A stretch of 64,000 nt of DNA from Clostridium sp. DL-VIII (GCF_000230835.1 NZ_CM001240.1:938501-1002500), one strand, 5' to 3'; numbered from the stretch's first letter, positions 8,535 to 17,693 are shown. Program-made: numbers and translations. Notes: generated by a model from the letters alone, not told the origin.

Positions 8535-9170
8535 ATGAAGATTGCTTTAATTAATGAAAACAGTCAAGCAGCGAAAAATGAGCTTATATATGAGACACTT
8601 AAAAAGGTAGTAGAACCAAAAGGACATGAAGTATTCAATTATGGAATGTACAGTGCAGAAGATAGCGCACAATTAACATACGTTCAAAATGGGATTTTAG
8701 CAGCTATTCTTTTAAATTCAGGAGCAGCTGATTATGTAGTTACTGGATGTGGGACAGGAGAAGGTGCAATGCTTGCATGTAATTCATTCCCAGGAGTATT
8801 ATGTGGTCACATAGTAGATCCTTCAGATGCTTATATGTTTGCACAAATCAATGATGGAAATGCAATAGCATTACCGTTTGCAAAAGGATTTGGATGGGGA
8901 GCAGAACTAAACTTAGAGTATATCTTTGAAAAGTTATTTCAAGGAGAAAGTGGTCAAGGATATCCAAAGGAAAGAGTTGTTCCAGAGCAAAGAAATAAAA
9001 AGATATTAGATGAGGTTAAGAAAATAACACATAGAGATATGGTAACAATTTTAAAGGAAATAGATCAGGATTTACTAAAAGGTGCTGTAAGCGGAGAAAA
9101 ATTCAAAGAGTATTTCTTTAATAATTGTAAATGCAAGGAAATAGAAGAGTATATTAAAGGTATATTGTAA
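8535..9170 (+). CDS. RpiB/LacA/LacB-family sugar isomerase, DhuI-like
   Basis: A 211-aa member of the RpiB/LacAB isomerase fold, with an N-terminal Rossmann-type core and the GCGTGEGAMLACN segment (residues 71-83) holding the conserved Cys72. It is longer than RpiB (about 150 aa) because of a C-terminal extension of roughly 60 residues. This longer form next to a gluconate-5-dehydrogenase-like SDR, KDG kinase and KDPG aldolase matches the streptococcal DhuI arrangement, where it isomerises 4-deoxy-5-keto-uronate in place of KduI. A GAGAGG ribosome site lies in the 16-bp gap after the SDR gene. Ribose-5-phosphate isomerase activity is less likely. Confidence 0.78.
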   Translation: MKIALINENSQAAKNELIYETLKKVVEPKGHEVFNYGMYSAEDSAQLTYVQNGILAAILLNSGAADYVVTGCGTGEGAMLACNSFPGVLCGHIVDPSDAYMFAQINDGNAIALPFAKGFGWGAELNLEYIFEKLFQGESGQGYPKERVVPEQRNKKILDEVKKITHRDMVTILKEIDQDLLKGAVSGEKFKEYFFNNCKCKEIEEYIKGIL

Positions 9171-9202
9171 TAGTATTATAATAAAAAATTAATATATAAA
9201 AA

Positions 9203-9250
9203 TATGAAAGGACTAGACTTAGTAAATTATATCAATCTAGTTCTTTCATA
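9203..9250 (+). terminator. Hairpin/terminator after the dhuI-like gene
   Basis: Fifteen-base arms TATGAAAGGACTAGA (9203-9217) and TCTAGTTCTTTCATA (9236-9250) pair with one G-T. There is no long T tract, so termination may be partial and allow read-through to kdgK. Confidence 0.55.
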
Positions 9251-9333
9251 TTAGGAAAAAGTGCAGATACATGTTAAAATTAGACTTGTATTTTATACAG
9301 AAGAAGAGTAAATTTTATTAGGAGGTATTATCG

Positions 9334-10284
9334 ATGCTAGATGTAATTACTATAGGGGATGCAATGATTGCAATGTGCCCTCAGGAGAAAGGCCCAATAA
9401 TATTCTGTGATACGTTTAAAAGGAAAACTGGTGGAGCGGAATTAAATGTAGCAATAGGATGTGCGAGATTAGGATTAAAATCAGGCTGGATAAGCAGACT
9501 TGGTAATGATGATTTTGGGAAGTACATATTAAAAACTGTAAGAGGAGAGGGCATTGACACTTCAGAGGTTGAACTTGTAGATGGACATCCAACTTCAGTT
9601 TATTTTAGAGAAGTTTTATCTGATGGATCTAGCAGATCATTTTATTATAGAGAAAATTCACCAACAAGCACGATGAAAAGTGAAGAGTTAAATGAAGAAT
9701 ATTTTAAGCAGTCAAAAGTACTTCATATTACTGGTGTATTTCCATCTATAACTAAAAATAATCAGGAAATTATATTAGAAGCAGTAAAATTAGCGAAAAA
9801 ACACAATTTAACTGTATCTTTTGATCCTAATATAAGATTGAAAATGTGGACAAAGGAAGAAGCAAAGGCATATATAGAAAAATTACTGCCTGATGTTGAT
9901 ATTCTTCTTGTTGGGGATGAAGAAATAGAAATTCTACTAGGAGAAACAACTATAGAAGATGCAATAAAAACATTCCATGGTTATGGAATAGACAAAGTTA
10001 TTGTTAAAAAAGGAGCTAAAGGAGCACTAGGTTCAGATGGCAAGAATGTATATGAAGTAGAAGCTATTAAGCCTAAAGCTTTAGTTGACACTGTAGGTGC
10101 GGGAGATGGCTTTGCAGCAGGATTTTTAACAGCATTTTGTGAAGGTAAAACTTTAGAAGAATGTGTTAAGTTTGCAAATGCAGTTGGCTCTTTAGTTGTA
10201 GGTGTAGAAGGCGATAATGAAGGATTACCTAACTATGAAGATGTATTAGTTCATTTAGGACAAGCAAAAAAAATAGAACGCTAA
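9334..10284 (+). CDS. kdgK: 2-keto-3-deoxygluconate kinase (PfkB family)
   Basis: A 316-aa ribokinase/PfkB-family kinase that phosphorylates KDG to KDPG with ATP. The N-terminal GGAELNVAIGCARLG motif and the C-terminal PfkB signature DTVGAGDGFAAGF (from residue 252, catalytic base Asp258) are both present. Length is normal. AGGAGG precedes the ATG. It lies between the DhuD/DhuI-like pair and KDPG aldolase, which fixes the substrate as KDG rather than fructose or ribose. Confidence 0.92.
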   Translation: MLDVITIGDAMIAMCPQEKGPIIFCDTFKRKTGGAELNVAIGCARLGLKSGWISRLGNDDFGKYILKTVRGEGIDTSEVELVDGHPTSVYFREVLSDGSSRSFYYRENSPTSTMKSEELNEEYFKQSKVLHITGVFPSITKNNQEIILEAVKLAKKHNLTVSFDPNIRLKMWTKEEAKAYIEKLLPDVDILLVGDEEIEILLGETTIEDAIKTFHGYGIDKVIVKKGAKGALGSDGKNVYEVEAIKPKALVDTVGAGDGFAAGFLTAFCEGKTLEECVKFANAVGSLVVGVEGDNEGLPNYEDVLVHLGQAKKIER

Positions 10285-10400
10285 ATTCAGTTGATATTTA
10301 ACAATTAATAAGTATCTCAAGTCTTAAAGAAATTTTATTATTCATTGTTAATTAGAATTGAAAATATATATTAAAACTAAAATTTAAATGAGGTGTAAGA

Positions 10401-11027
10401 ATGTTTGAAAAAATTTATAACACATTAAAAGAAGAAAAAGCAGTAGCAGTTGTTAGAACTAAGACATATGATGAGGCGAAAGAAATAAGTATCGCTGCTA
10501 TTAAAGGCGGAATGAAGATTATAGAAGTAACTATGAGTGTGCCAGATGCACCTAAGTTAATAAAAGAATTAAAAGAAGAATATAAGGATGCTTGTGTTGG
10601 AGCTGGAACTGTATTAAGCACAGAAGCAGCAGATGCATGTATTGAAAATGGTGCGGACTTTATTGTTTCTCCATGTGTTGATGAAGAAGTTATCACTCAT
10701 ATAATTGCTAAAAAAGCATTAGTAATTCCAGGATTAATGACAATGTCAGAATTAAATAAGGTTTATAAATTAGGTTTAAGATTTATAAAAGTATTCCCAG
10801 GAAATGTTGTAGGAAAAGGTTTCATAGGTGGAGCAAAATCAATATTCCCAGACCTTAACATAATGCCTACTGGTGGAGTAAATAAAGATAATATAACTGA
10901 ATGGATTACTACAGGAGCAGATTGTAGCGGAATTGGTAGTGATTTAAACAAAGCATACAAAAATGGTGGTGCTGCAGGAGTAACAGAATACTGTGCAGAA
11001 GTTATGAGCAAAGTAAAAAGTTTATAA
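10401..11027 (+). CDS. kdgA: KDPG aldolase (2-keto-3-deoxy-6-phosphogluconate aldolase)
   Basis: A 208-aa class I aldolase that splits KDPG into pyruvate and glyceraldehyde-3-phosphate. The KDPG/KHG aldolase pattern is complete: general acid/base Glu42 (IIEVTMS), VGAGTVL at 67-73, the Schiff-base Lys130 in RFIKVFPG, and PTGGV. Length is standard. It is the last step of the uronate module and closes the operon; a giant hairpin and then a terminator follow. 4-Hydroxy-2-oxoglutarate aldolase side activity is common in the family. Confidence 0.92.
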   Translation: MFEKIYNTLKEEKAVAVVRTKTYDEAKEISIAAIKGGMKIIEVTMSVPDAPKLIKELKEEYKDACVGAGTVLSTEAADACIENGADFIVSPCVDEEVITHIIAKKALVIPGLMTMSELNKVYKLGLRFIKVFPGNVVGKGFIGGAKSIFPDLNIMPTGGVNKDNITEWITTGADCSGIGSDLNKAYKNGGAAGVTEYCAEVMSKVKSL

Positions 11028-11044
11028 TTCATATAAACCTTATA

Positions 11045-11271
11045 CTTAAGCGTATATGAATCGAAAAGAAATACATGTTTATTACGTAGGACTATGAAAT
11101 TTTCACTGGGAAGTTCTAAACTGAAGCTTGTATCCATTTATGCATGTTCCTGAAGCAAGTTCAGGACAAGCATAAATAGAACAAGCTCCAATTAAGAACT
11201 TCCACAGCTTAATTTCAAATGCCTACTCCACAAACATGTATTTCTTTTCTTTGTATGCATATAAGCTTAAG
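11045..11271. repeat. 227-nt imperfect giant inverted repeat
   Basis: The segment from CTTAAG at 11045 to CTTAAG at 11271 folds on itself almost end to end: two arms of about 112 nt meet at a GCAA loop near 11155. Well matched blocks are AAGAAATACATGTTT with AAACATGTATTTCTT, GGAAGTTCT with AGAACTTCC, and TTTATGC with GCATAAA. It contains no convincing gene. It could be a MITE-like palindrome or a highly structured RNA transcribed from kdgA. Confidence 0.8.
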
Positions 11272-11330
11272 TAAATGTTGAGTATATATTTCGAATTGTA
11301 AGTCGGGGCATCCATATAAATTTAAATAAA

Positions 11331-11384
11331 ATATCCACATGAATACTATAAGAAATTATAATTCATGTGGATATTTTTATTTTA
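11331..11384 (+). terminator. Terminator after the kdgA region
   Basis: Perfect 14-bp arms ATATCCACATGAAT (11331-11344) and ATTCATGTGGATAT (11361-11374) are followed by TTTTATTTTA. Confidence 0.85.
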
Positions 11385-11557
11385 TAGTCCATTTTTTATA
11401 AACATTGTTTTGAATTAATAATTATTTAAGAATTACCTTTAGATAATATAGTATAATTTTTACATGAAATATAATTAAAGGATAATCGTAAATTTATTTA
11501 ATATTAAGCTTGAGATAAATATTAAAAGTAACTATGAAGATTTTAATGGAGGAAGTT

Positions 11558-12259
11558 ATGGATAAGAGAGTTAAGATTTTAGTAGTGGAAGATGAAAATG
11601 ACATTAATAATTTGATTTGCAGTATTCTTGAGAGAAAGGGATATAGAGCCAGAGCTGCTTTCTCTGGAACAGAAGCTTTAATGTGCATTGAAAATGAGAG
11701 GTGGGAGATGATTTTATTAGATTTGATGATTCCCGGAATCAGTGGAGAGGAAGTCATTCTAAAAATAAGGGAAATAACAAAGGCTCCAATAATTGTTGTA
11801 AGTGCAAAGACTGCTAAAAAAACTAGGTTAGAGTTATTGGAGAAAGGTGCTGATGATTTTATTTGTAAGCCTTTTGATCCAGATGAAGTAATTGCAAGAG
11901 TTAATTCTAATTTAAGAAGATATTTAGAATTTTCTTCAGCTGAAGAAAAGAAAGATAATATTATAAGTTATAAAGACATTAGGTTAGATATGGAAAGTAA
12001 GGAAGTAAAAGTGGGAAACGTCATTATCACGCTGACCTCAAGAGAGTTTTCAATATTGGAGTTGTTATTGAGGAATCCTAGTAAGGTGTATAGTAAAGCT
12101 AATATTTTTGAAAGTATTTGGGGAGAGGAATACTTAGGGGATGATAATACTGTGAATGTACATATGAGCAGATTAAGAAATAAATTATCAAGGGCGGGTA
12201 ATAATGGACAAGATTACATAGAAACAATTTGGGCAATGGGGTATAGGTTGAAAAAGTAA
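11558..12259 (+). CDS. OmpR-family response regulator
   Basis: A 233-aa two-component response regulator: a receiver domain (about residues 5-118, acidic pocket at EDEND, phospho-acceptor Asp55 in LLDLMIPG, Lys in CKPFDP) and a C-terminal winged-helix DNA-binding domain ending in IWAMGYRLKK. The start at 11558 is chosen because GGAGGA lies 5 bp before it; an in-frame ATG at 11534 has no ribosome site. It is followed by an ABC exporter and a small histidine kinase, the usual layout for BceRS/lantibiotic-immunity-type envelope-stress systems, which it probably controls. Confidence 0.9.
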   Translation: MDKRVKILVVEDENDINNLICSILERKGYRARAAFSGTEALMCIENERWEMILLDLMIPGISGEEVILKIREITKAPIIVVSAKTAKKTRLELLEKGADDFICKPFDPDEVIARVNSNLRRYLEFSSAEEKKDNIISYKDIRLDMESKEVKVGNVIITLTSREFSILELLLRNPSKVYSKANIFESIWGEEYLGDDNTVNVHMSRLRNKLSRAGNNGQDYIETIWAMGYRLKK

Positions 12260-12422
12260 TAAGTAAGGCGCATTTAATATTTTAAACAATGTGTATAAAA
12301 ATACGTGAATTTAGAGAAATAGATTTTAATAACAGATTTAAGGTTTTTGAAATATTTTAGCAAAGTTTTCTTAAGTGCCATTGTTTATTATAAGAGCGTA
12401 ACGAAGAAAGGAGTAATAAACA

Positions 12423-13343
12423 ATGAATGAATATATAGTTAAAGCAGATAATATCACCAAGGTATACAAGAGGAAGAAAGTATTAGATAATATATCGATA
12501 AAGATAAAAAAAGGTGATATATATGGTTTTATAGGTAAAAATGGAGCTGGAAAGACGACTATGATAAGAGTAATTACTGGGCTTGCTGCACCAAATGAAG
12601 GACAGGTTCAGTTGTTTGGACATAGTGATGAAAAGGAGATTGTAAAGCAAAGAAGCAGGATGGGTACATTAATAGACTCGGCAGCAATTTATCTTAATAT
12701 GACAGCAAAGGAAAACCTTGAGCTTATTAGAATTCAAAGAGGAATTCCAGGAACAAAATGCATTGATGAAGCTTTAAAGTCAGTAGGGCTTAATGATATT
12801 GAAAAAAAGAAAACCAAAAACTTCTCATTGGGAATGAAACAAAGGTTAGGTATTGCAATGGCATTATTAAGTGACCCGGAAGTTTTGATTTTAGACGAGC
12901 CTATCAATGGAGTAGATCCAGTTGGAATAAAGGAAATAAGAGAACTTCTACTTAAATTAAATAAAGAAAGAGGAACAACAATTCTAATATCAAGTCATAT
13001 ATTGACTGAACTTACTCAAATTTGTAACATATACGCCTTTATTAATGATGGAAAATTAATTGAAGAAATAACTGCGAGTGAGTTAGCAGATAAATCTAGG
13101 AATTACCTTCATTTAAAAGTAAAGGATTCCTCAGAGGTTTCACTTATTTTAGAAAATGAGCTTGGAATAAAAGATTACGAAGTTTTCTCAGATAATATTA
13201 TAAGAATATATGATGAATTTGATGGAGAAAAGATTACGCTGGCTTTAGCTAAACATGAGATAGGGGTTAAAGAAATAATGCAGATGGGTGAATCATTAGA
13301 AGATTATTTCTTTAAATTAGTTGGAGGTAAATGTAATGATTAA
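12423..13343 (+). CDS. ABC exporter ATPase (lantibiotic/bacitracin-immunity type)
   Basis: A 306-aa ABC ATPase with Walker A GKNGAGKTT (about residues 38-46), signature FSLGMKQRLG, and Walker B VLILDEPINGVDP, plus the C-terminal extension usual for the CcmA/BcrA branch. It would power the permease encoded next, whose start overlaps its last 8 bases. AAAGGAG precedes the ATG. A response regulator before it and a histidine kinase after it suggest a role in antimicrobial-peptide resistance; the substrate is unknown. Confidence 0.9.
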   Translation: MNEYIVKADNITKVYKRKKVLDNISIKIKKGDIYGFIGKNGAGKTTMIRVITGLAAPNEGQVQLFGHSDEKEIVKQRSRMGTLIDSAAIYLNMTAKENLELIRIQRGIPGTKCIDEALKSVGLNDIEKKKTKNFSLGMKQRLGIAMALLSDPEVLILDEPINGVDPVGIKEIRELLLKLNKERGTTILISSHILTELTQICNIYAFINDGKLIEEITASELADKSRNYLHLKVKDSSEVSLILENELGIKDYEVFSDNIIRIYDEFDGEKITLALAKHEIGVKEIMQMGESLEDYFFKLVGGKCND

Positions 13344-14103
13344 TTTAATTAGAGGAGAATTTTATAAATTAAGGAAAAGTAAATATTTCATTGGAATGAT
13401 AACTTTAGCATTTGCGTTTGGATTTTTACTCATGATTTTTTGGGATCATGAAAGAGAAATGAATCAGAGTTATGAAAGCATTACATTAAATGGAGCATAT
13501 GTTTTAACAGATGGGGATGGGTTTTGTGCAATTATTTTAGGAAATTTTCTCTTTGCACTCCTTGCCTTAGGATTTATAGTGAAAGATTTTAAAAGTAGTA
13601 ATATAACTAAGAGTTTTGTTTATGGATATAAAAGAACTCAAGTATTGTTAAGTAAAATTCTTGTGACAATGCTATTTTCTTTACTTTTAGAAATAATATA
13701 TATATCAGTTTTAGTCAGTTATGTTTCATTGATGCACGGTTTTTGTGATTCATTGAATCTGGATACTATTTTAGCATTAGTTAGGATAATTATTCTTGGA
13801 ATAATGTATAATTTAGCAACAGTATCAATAATATTTATGACAGCTATAATAACGAAGAGTAATTTTTGTACAATTGTTGCACCTTTTGTATTAATTATCT
13901 CATTTCAGTATGCTTTTCCAAATGGTAAATATCCATATGTTTCGCATATATTGTACTATTTACCTTATATAGCAGGAATGCATGCAATGGTGAGATTTGC
14001 ATCTCTATTTGAAATTATTAAATGTATAATATCATCAATCATAACTTTTATAATAACAATTGGAGGAAGCATTTTATTTGTAAAATATGAGGATATTAAA
14101 TAA
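13336..14103 (+). CDS. ABC-2-type permease subunit
   Basis: A 255-aa membrane protein with about six hydrophobic helices and the N-terminal INLIRGEFYKLRKSKYF pattern typical of BcrB/lantibiotic-immunity permeases. The ATG at 13336 is preferred over the in-frame TTG at 13321 because GGAGGT lies 7 bp upstream; the gene then overlaps the ATPase gene by 8 bp, indicating translational coupling. It forms a transporter with that ATPase. Low sequence conservation prevents naming a substrate. Confidence 0.85.
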   Translation: MINLIRGEFYKLRKSKYFIGMITLAFAFGFLLMIFWDHEREMNQSYESITLNGAYVLTDGDGFCAIILGNFLFALLALGFIVKDFKSSNITKSFVYGYKRTQVLLSKILVTMLFSLLLEIIYISVLVSYVSLMHGFCDSLNLDTILALVRIIILGIMYNLATVSIIFMTAIITKSNFCTIVAPFVLIISFQYAFPNGKYPYVSHILYYLPYIAGMHAMVRFASLFEIIKCIISSIITFIITIGGSILFVKYEDIK

Positions 14104-14118
14104 CTAAAAAATTATATT

Positions 14119-14175
14119 AGGCACATGAAAATAAATAGCCGTGCAAGCTGACTTGTTATTTATTTGATAGTGCCT
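14119..14175 (+). other. Hairpin between ABC permease and histidine kinase genes
   Basis: AGGCAC-N2-GAAAATAAATA pairs with TTATTTATTTGATAGTGCCT across an 18-nt loop. It has no T tract, so it is more likely a processing or mRNA-stability element or weak attenuator than a full terminator; the kinase gene starts 22 bp later. Confidence 0.5.
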
Positions 14176-14197
14176 TAGATGAATCAGGAGATATGAA

Positions 14198-15115
14198 ATG
14201 TATTTATTAATTGCTATTTTATTAATGCTAATTATACTAGTAATAATTATGAATTTTAAGTTGTTTTTTTATAAGAAGCAGATACAAGATATTACAATTC
14301 AAGTTAAGGAATTTAGAGAGAGAAAAACAAATAGGAAGGTTAATATTAAAATAGCAGATAAAAACATAGAAGGCTTAGCTTTTGAGATTAATGAATATTT
14401 AGAACTTTATAAGAGAAATGAACAGGAAAAAATAGCGGTTAAAAATACTTTAAAGCAAGGAATAGCTAACATGTCACATGATTTAAGAACTCCATTGACA
14501 TCAATAATAGGATATTTAAAGTTACTTGAAAATGACGAGATAGATAGGGAAACTGCGTTAAATGTACTTAGGAATAAAACTGATAAGCTAAATGTACTTA
14601 TAAATGACTTTTTTGAATTAGCATCCATAGAAAGTGATGATTATGAATTAAACATGACAAAGATAAATTTAACCAATATAGTACATGAAGAACTTCTATC
14701 TTTTTATGAAGTGTTTGAAAGTAAAGGAGTTAATCCCAAGATAAATATTTTAGATAAACCAATCTTTATAGTGGGAGATAAAGATAGTTTAGAGCGAATA
14801 ATAGATAATTTACTTTCAAACACATTAAAGTATGCTGAAGGAGATATTGAAATAAATTTAGAAGAAGTTAAAAATGAGGCTGTTTTAAAAATCTCAAATA
14901 TATGTACAAATATGAACCAGGAAGATATATTACATATATTTGATAGATTTTACATGGCAGATCAGGTGAGAAAAGGACAAGGAACAGGACTTGGATTATC
15001 AATTGTCAAAAGTTTAATGGAAAAAATGAATGGTAATATAATAGCAAATCTTGAAGAAAATAATATTTCACTAATATGTGAATGGAACGCTATAGATACC
15101 CAGAATAGAGACTAG
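14198..15115 (+). CDS. Sensor histidine kinase (intramembrane-sensing type)
   Basis: A 305-aa kinase with one N-terminal transmembrane segment (about residues 2-24) and almost no extracellular domain, as in BceS-like intramembrane sensors. The HisKA motif NMSHDLRTPLTS gives the phospho-acceptor His94. The HATPase part shows the N box DNLLSNTLKYA and the G box GQGTGLGLSIVKSL. It probably signals to the OmpR-type regulator at 11558, with the ABC exporter acting as co-sensor. The transporter genes lie between regulator and kinase. Confidence 0.88.
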   Translation: MYLLIAILLMLIILVIIMNFKLFFYKKQIQDITIQVKEFRERKTNRKVNIKIADKNIEGLAFEINEYLELYKRNEQEKIAVKNTLKQGIANMSHDLRTPLTSIIGYLKLLENDEIDRETALNVLRNKTDKLNVLINDFFELASIESDDYELNMTKINLTNIVHEELLSFYEVFESKGVNPKINILDKPIFIVGDKDSLERIIDNLLSNTLKYAEGDIEINLEEVKNEAVLKISNICTNMNQEDILHIFDRFYMADQVRKGQGTGLGLSIVKSLMEKMNGNIIANLEENNISLICEWNAIDTQNRD

Positions 15116-15301
15116 ACTTATAACTTAAAACTCATATTTTTTATAGATTAAGACAATAATTAAAGCAGTGACAAGTTGTAAATTACAAGTAATAAATTAA
15201 GTTCCTGATTTGTTTATCTATAAAATAATATGATATCATTAAATAAGTCAAAATATACTAAGAAAAAATCTTAAATATTAGAATAAAAACAGGTGAATTG
15301 T

Positions 15302-17002
15302 ATGAAAAACTTAGAAGAATTAAAAATAGAATTAGATAGAATTGATGGGAAAAGTTATAAGCTATATAAGAACATAGAAGGGCAATATGATTTTGAAAAT
15401 TATATATTGAGCATAGATCATGTTCAAGGTGACCCTTTTGCTGCACCGTCTAGAATTAGAGTGATAGTAAATCAAAAAATGGCGGGATTTCCAAAGGAGC
15501 TTTTTAATAGTAAGAATAAAAATATTGCAGCAGCAGACTATTTAACAAGAGAATTTTACTACAATATAAATAAGTGTAGTGAAAGAATTTTTGGCTCAGG
15601 AAAGAGTGGCTTAATAGTTATAAGTAAATGCCATCAGCAAATCTTAGAAAGAACTTCAATAATTATAGATAATGATAAGCTAGAAGCAAGGTTCTATGTT
15701 GGGTTTCCTGCAAGAGGCAGGAGCGTTTTAGCAAAGGAACTTGAAAAAATTTTATATAATGTTATACCAAATATTGTTGAGAAAACTTTGATATATAAAA
15801 ACATCAATAGTGAAAAGATGATAAATAGAGTAAAGCTAATGGAAGATCAGGAATGCATAAGAGAAGAGCTATATAAAAGAGACCTAATTGCATTCATTGC
15901 CAATGGATCAATTTTACCTAGAGAAAGTGGAATATCTTCGAGACCATTAAAAAATGGGAAAGTATTTATTTCACCTAAGGAATTAGAAGTGGAGTTTAAT
16001 ACGCAAAGTAAAGGTACAATTAAAGGAATGGGAATAAAAAAGGGAATAACGCTTATAGTTGGAGGAGGATATCATGGTAAATCCACATTATTAAGAGCTT
16101 TAGAACTTGGCGTTTATAATCATATTGAGGGTGATGGAAGAGAATTTGTAATAACAGATAGATCTGCACTGAAAGTGAGAGCAGAAGATAATAGATGTGT
16201 AACAAAAACAGATATATCGTTATTTATAAATAATCTGCCAAATGAAAAAAATACTACAGAATTCTGTACAGAGAATGCAAGTGGAAGCACCTCGCAGGCA
16301 GCTAATATAATAGAAGGAATAGAAAGTGGCAGCAGGGTATTATTAATAGATGAAGATACTTCAGCTACTAACTTTATGATGAGAGATGAGTTAATGCAAA
16401 AGCTAGTTTCAAAAGAAAAGGAACCAATAACACCATTTATTGAAGTAGTTAAGCCTTTATATGAACAAAAAGGAATCTCAACAATAATGGTAGTTGGAAG
16501 CTGTGGAGATTTTTTTGATGTAGCAGATTGCGTGATTCAAATGGATAATTATGAAACTAAGGATGTTACAAAAGAGGCTAAAGAACTAAGCAGTGGACAG
16601 ATAATAAAAAGAATTAATGATAGAAATTTAAAAATAAATATTTCATTTAATAGAGTAGTTAAAAAAGGAACTATTCAAGCTGGTGAAAAGGGCATAAAAA
16701 TAAAAACAATAGGGTTAGATGTAATAAGCATAAATAAGGAAGAGATAAATTTGAGAGCTGTAGAGCAAATAGTAGATAATGAGCAGCTAAATGCAATAGG
16801 TTCTATTATGAAATGGGCAGAGGATAATATTGTGGATAAAAATCTAAGTTTAGAAAAGTTTGTGGATAAAATAATTAATGAAATAGATAAAAATGGGTTA
16901 TTGTTTATTGAAAGGGTGAAAGGCGGAAATGGAAGCTTAGCTATACCTAGAAAGCAAGAAATAATGGCAGCTTATAATAGATATAGAAAGCTAAAAATGT
17001 AA
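15302..17002 (+). CDS. ABC-class P-loop ATPase of unknown role (COG3044-like)
   Basis: A soluble 566-aa protein of the predicted ABC_ATPase family. The P-loop GGGYHGKSTLLRAL lies mid-protein (about residues 255-268), the Walker B-like VLLIDEDTSATNFM about 345-358, and SSGQ near the C-terminal third. It has no membrane segment and no partner permease nearby. The ATG at 15302 has AGGTGA 5 bp upstream; a GTG at 15293 is less likely. Family members are widespread in Firmicutes, but their function is not established to my knowledge. It stands alone between the kinase gene and a terminator at 17029. Confidence 0.8.
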   Translation: MKNLEELKIELDRIDGKSYKLYKNIEGQYDFENYILSIDHVQGDPFAAPSRIRVIVNQKMAGFPKELFNSKNKNIAAADYLTREFYYNINKCSERIFGSGKSGLIVISKCHQQILERTSIIIDNDKLEARFYVGFPARGRSVLAKELEKILYNVIPNIVEKTLIYKNINSEKMINRVKLMEDQECIREELYKRDLIAFIANGSILPRESGISSRPLKNGKVFISPKELEVEFNTQSKGTIKGMGIKKGITLIVGGGYHGKSTLLRALELGVYNHIEGDGREFVITDRSALKVRAEDNRCVTKTDISLFINNLPNEKNTTEFCTENASGSTSQAANIIEGIESGSRVLLIDEDTSATNFMMRDELMQKLVSKEKEPITPFIEVVKPLYEQKGISTIMVVGSCGDFFDVADCVIQMDNYETKDVTKEAKELSSGQIIKRINDRNLKINISFNRVVKKGTIQAGEKGIKIKTIGLDVISINKEEINLRAVEQIVDNEQLNAIGSIMKWAEDNIVDKNLSLEKFVDKIINEIDKNGLLFIERVKGGNGSLAIPRKQEIMAAYNRYRKLKM

Positions 17003-17028
17003 CATTTGTTTAGTAATAAATCATAGAT

Positions 17029-17080
17029 AAAAATTTCCAATTTTTTAGCCGTAAAAATTATCGAATTTGGAATTTTTATT
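17029..17080 (+). terminator. Terminator after the ABC-class ATPase
   Basis: AAAAATTTCCAATTTTTT and a complementary GAATTTGGAATTTTT segment form a stem ending in a T-rich run. Confidence 0.6.
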
Positions 17081-17183
17081 AAAGAATCATGTATTTCATA
17101 GTGACTTTGTCAGAAAAAGGTGATATATTAGTAAATAATAGGATGGATGAAGTTTAAACTATGATAGGAGGAATGTTTTATTT

Positions 17184-17573
17184 ATGTATGAAATGAAAGA
17201 AGAGTACAAAATTGGGGTAGAACTAATTGATAAGCAACATAAGAAGCTGTTTGAATTAGCAGATAAAGCTTATATGTTACTAAAAGATGAGTTTACAATT
17301 GATAAGTATGACAAAATAGTAGAAATACTACAGGAACTAAAGGATTACACTGTTTTTCATTTTAAATCAGAAGAAGAATATATGGAAAGTATAAACTATA
17401 AGAGAATGTTCACTCAAAAGGTAGAACATGATGCATTTATTAAAAAACTTGAAGCAATTGATTTAAAAAATGTTGATGAAAATCAAGATGAGAGCTTAAT
17501 GGAAGTGTTGAATTTTCTAAACGATTGGTTGACTGAACATATATTAAAAAATGACAAGCTTATAGGACAATAA
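17184..17573 (+). CDS. Bacteriohemerythrin (one iron ligand substituted)
   Basis: A 129-aa single-domain hemerythrin, a four-helix bundle with a non-haem di-iron site for oxygen binding or sensing. Ligand positions can be read as His19 (IDKQH), His59 and Glu63 (FHFKSEE), His82 (VEHDAF), His119 and Asp124 (EHILKND). The first His of the usual HxxxH pair falls at residue 78, which is Gln here (TQKVEH). This might alter the iron site, though I cannot tell whether it is common in clostridial homologues. GGAGGA precedes the ATG by 11 bp. Monocistronic. Confidence 0.85.
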   Translation: MYEMKEEYKIGVELIDKQHKKLFELADKAYMLLKDEFTIDKYDKIVEILQELKDYTVFHFKSEEEYMESINYKRMFTQKVEHDAFIKKLEAIDLKNVDENQDESLMEVLNFLNDWLTEHILKNDKLIGQ

Positions 17574-17693
17574 GACAGATTATGTAATTAGTATTTGTTT
17601 TTATAATTAGAAATTAATATTTTTACTAACAATAAAAACATATTGAAAAGTATATAATAAAGTTATATAATTAAGAAAATAAAAAATATAATA

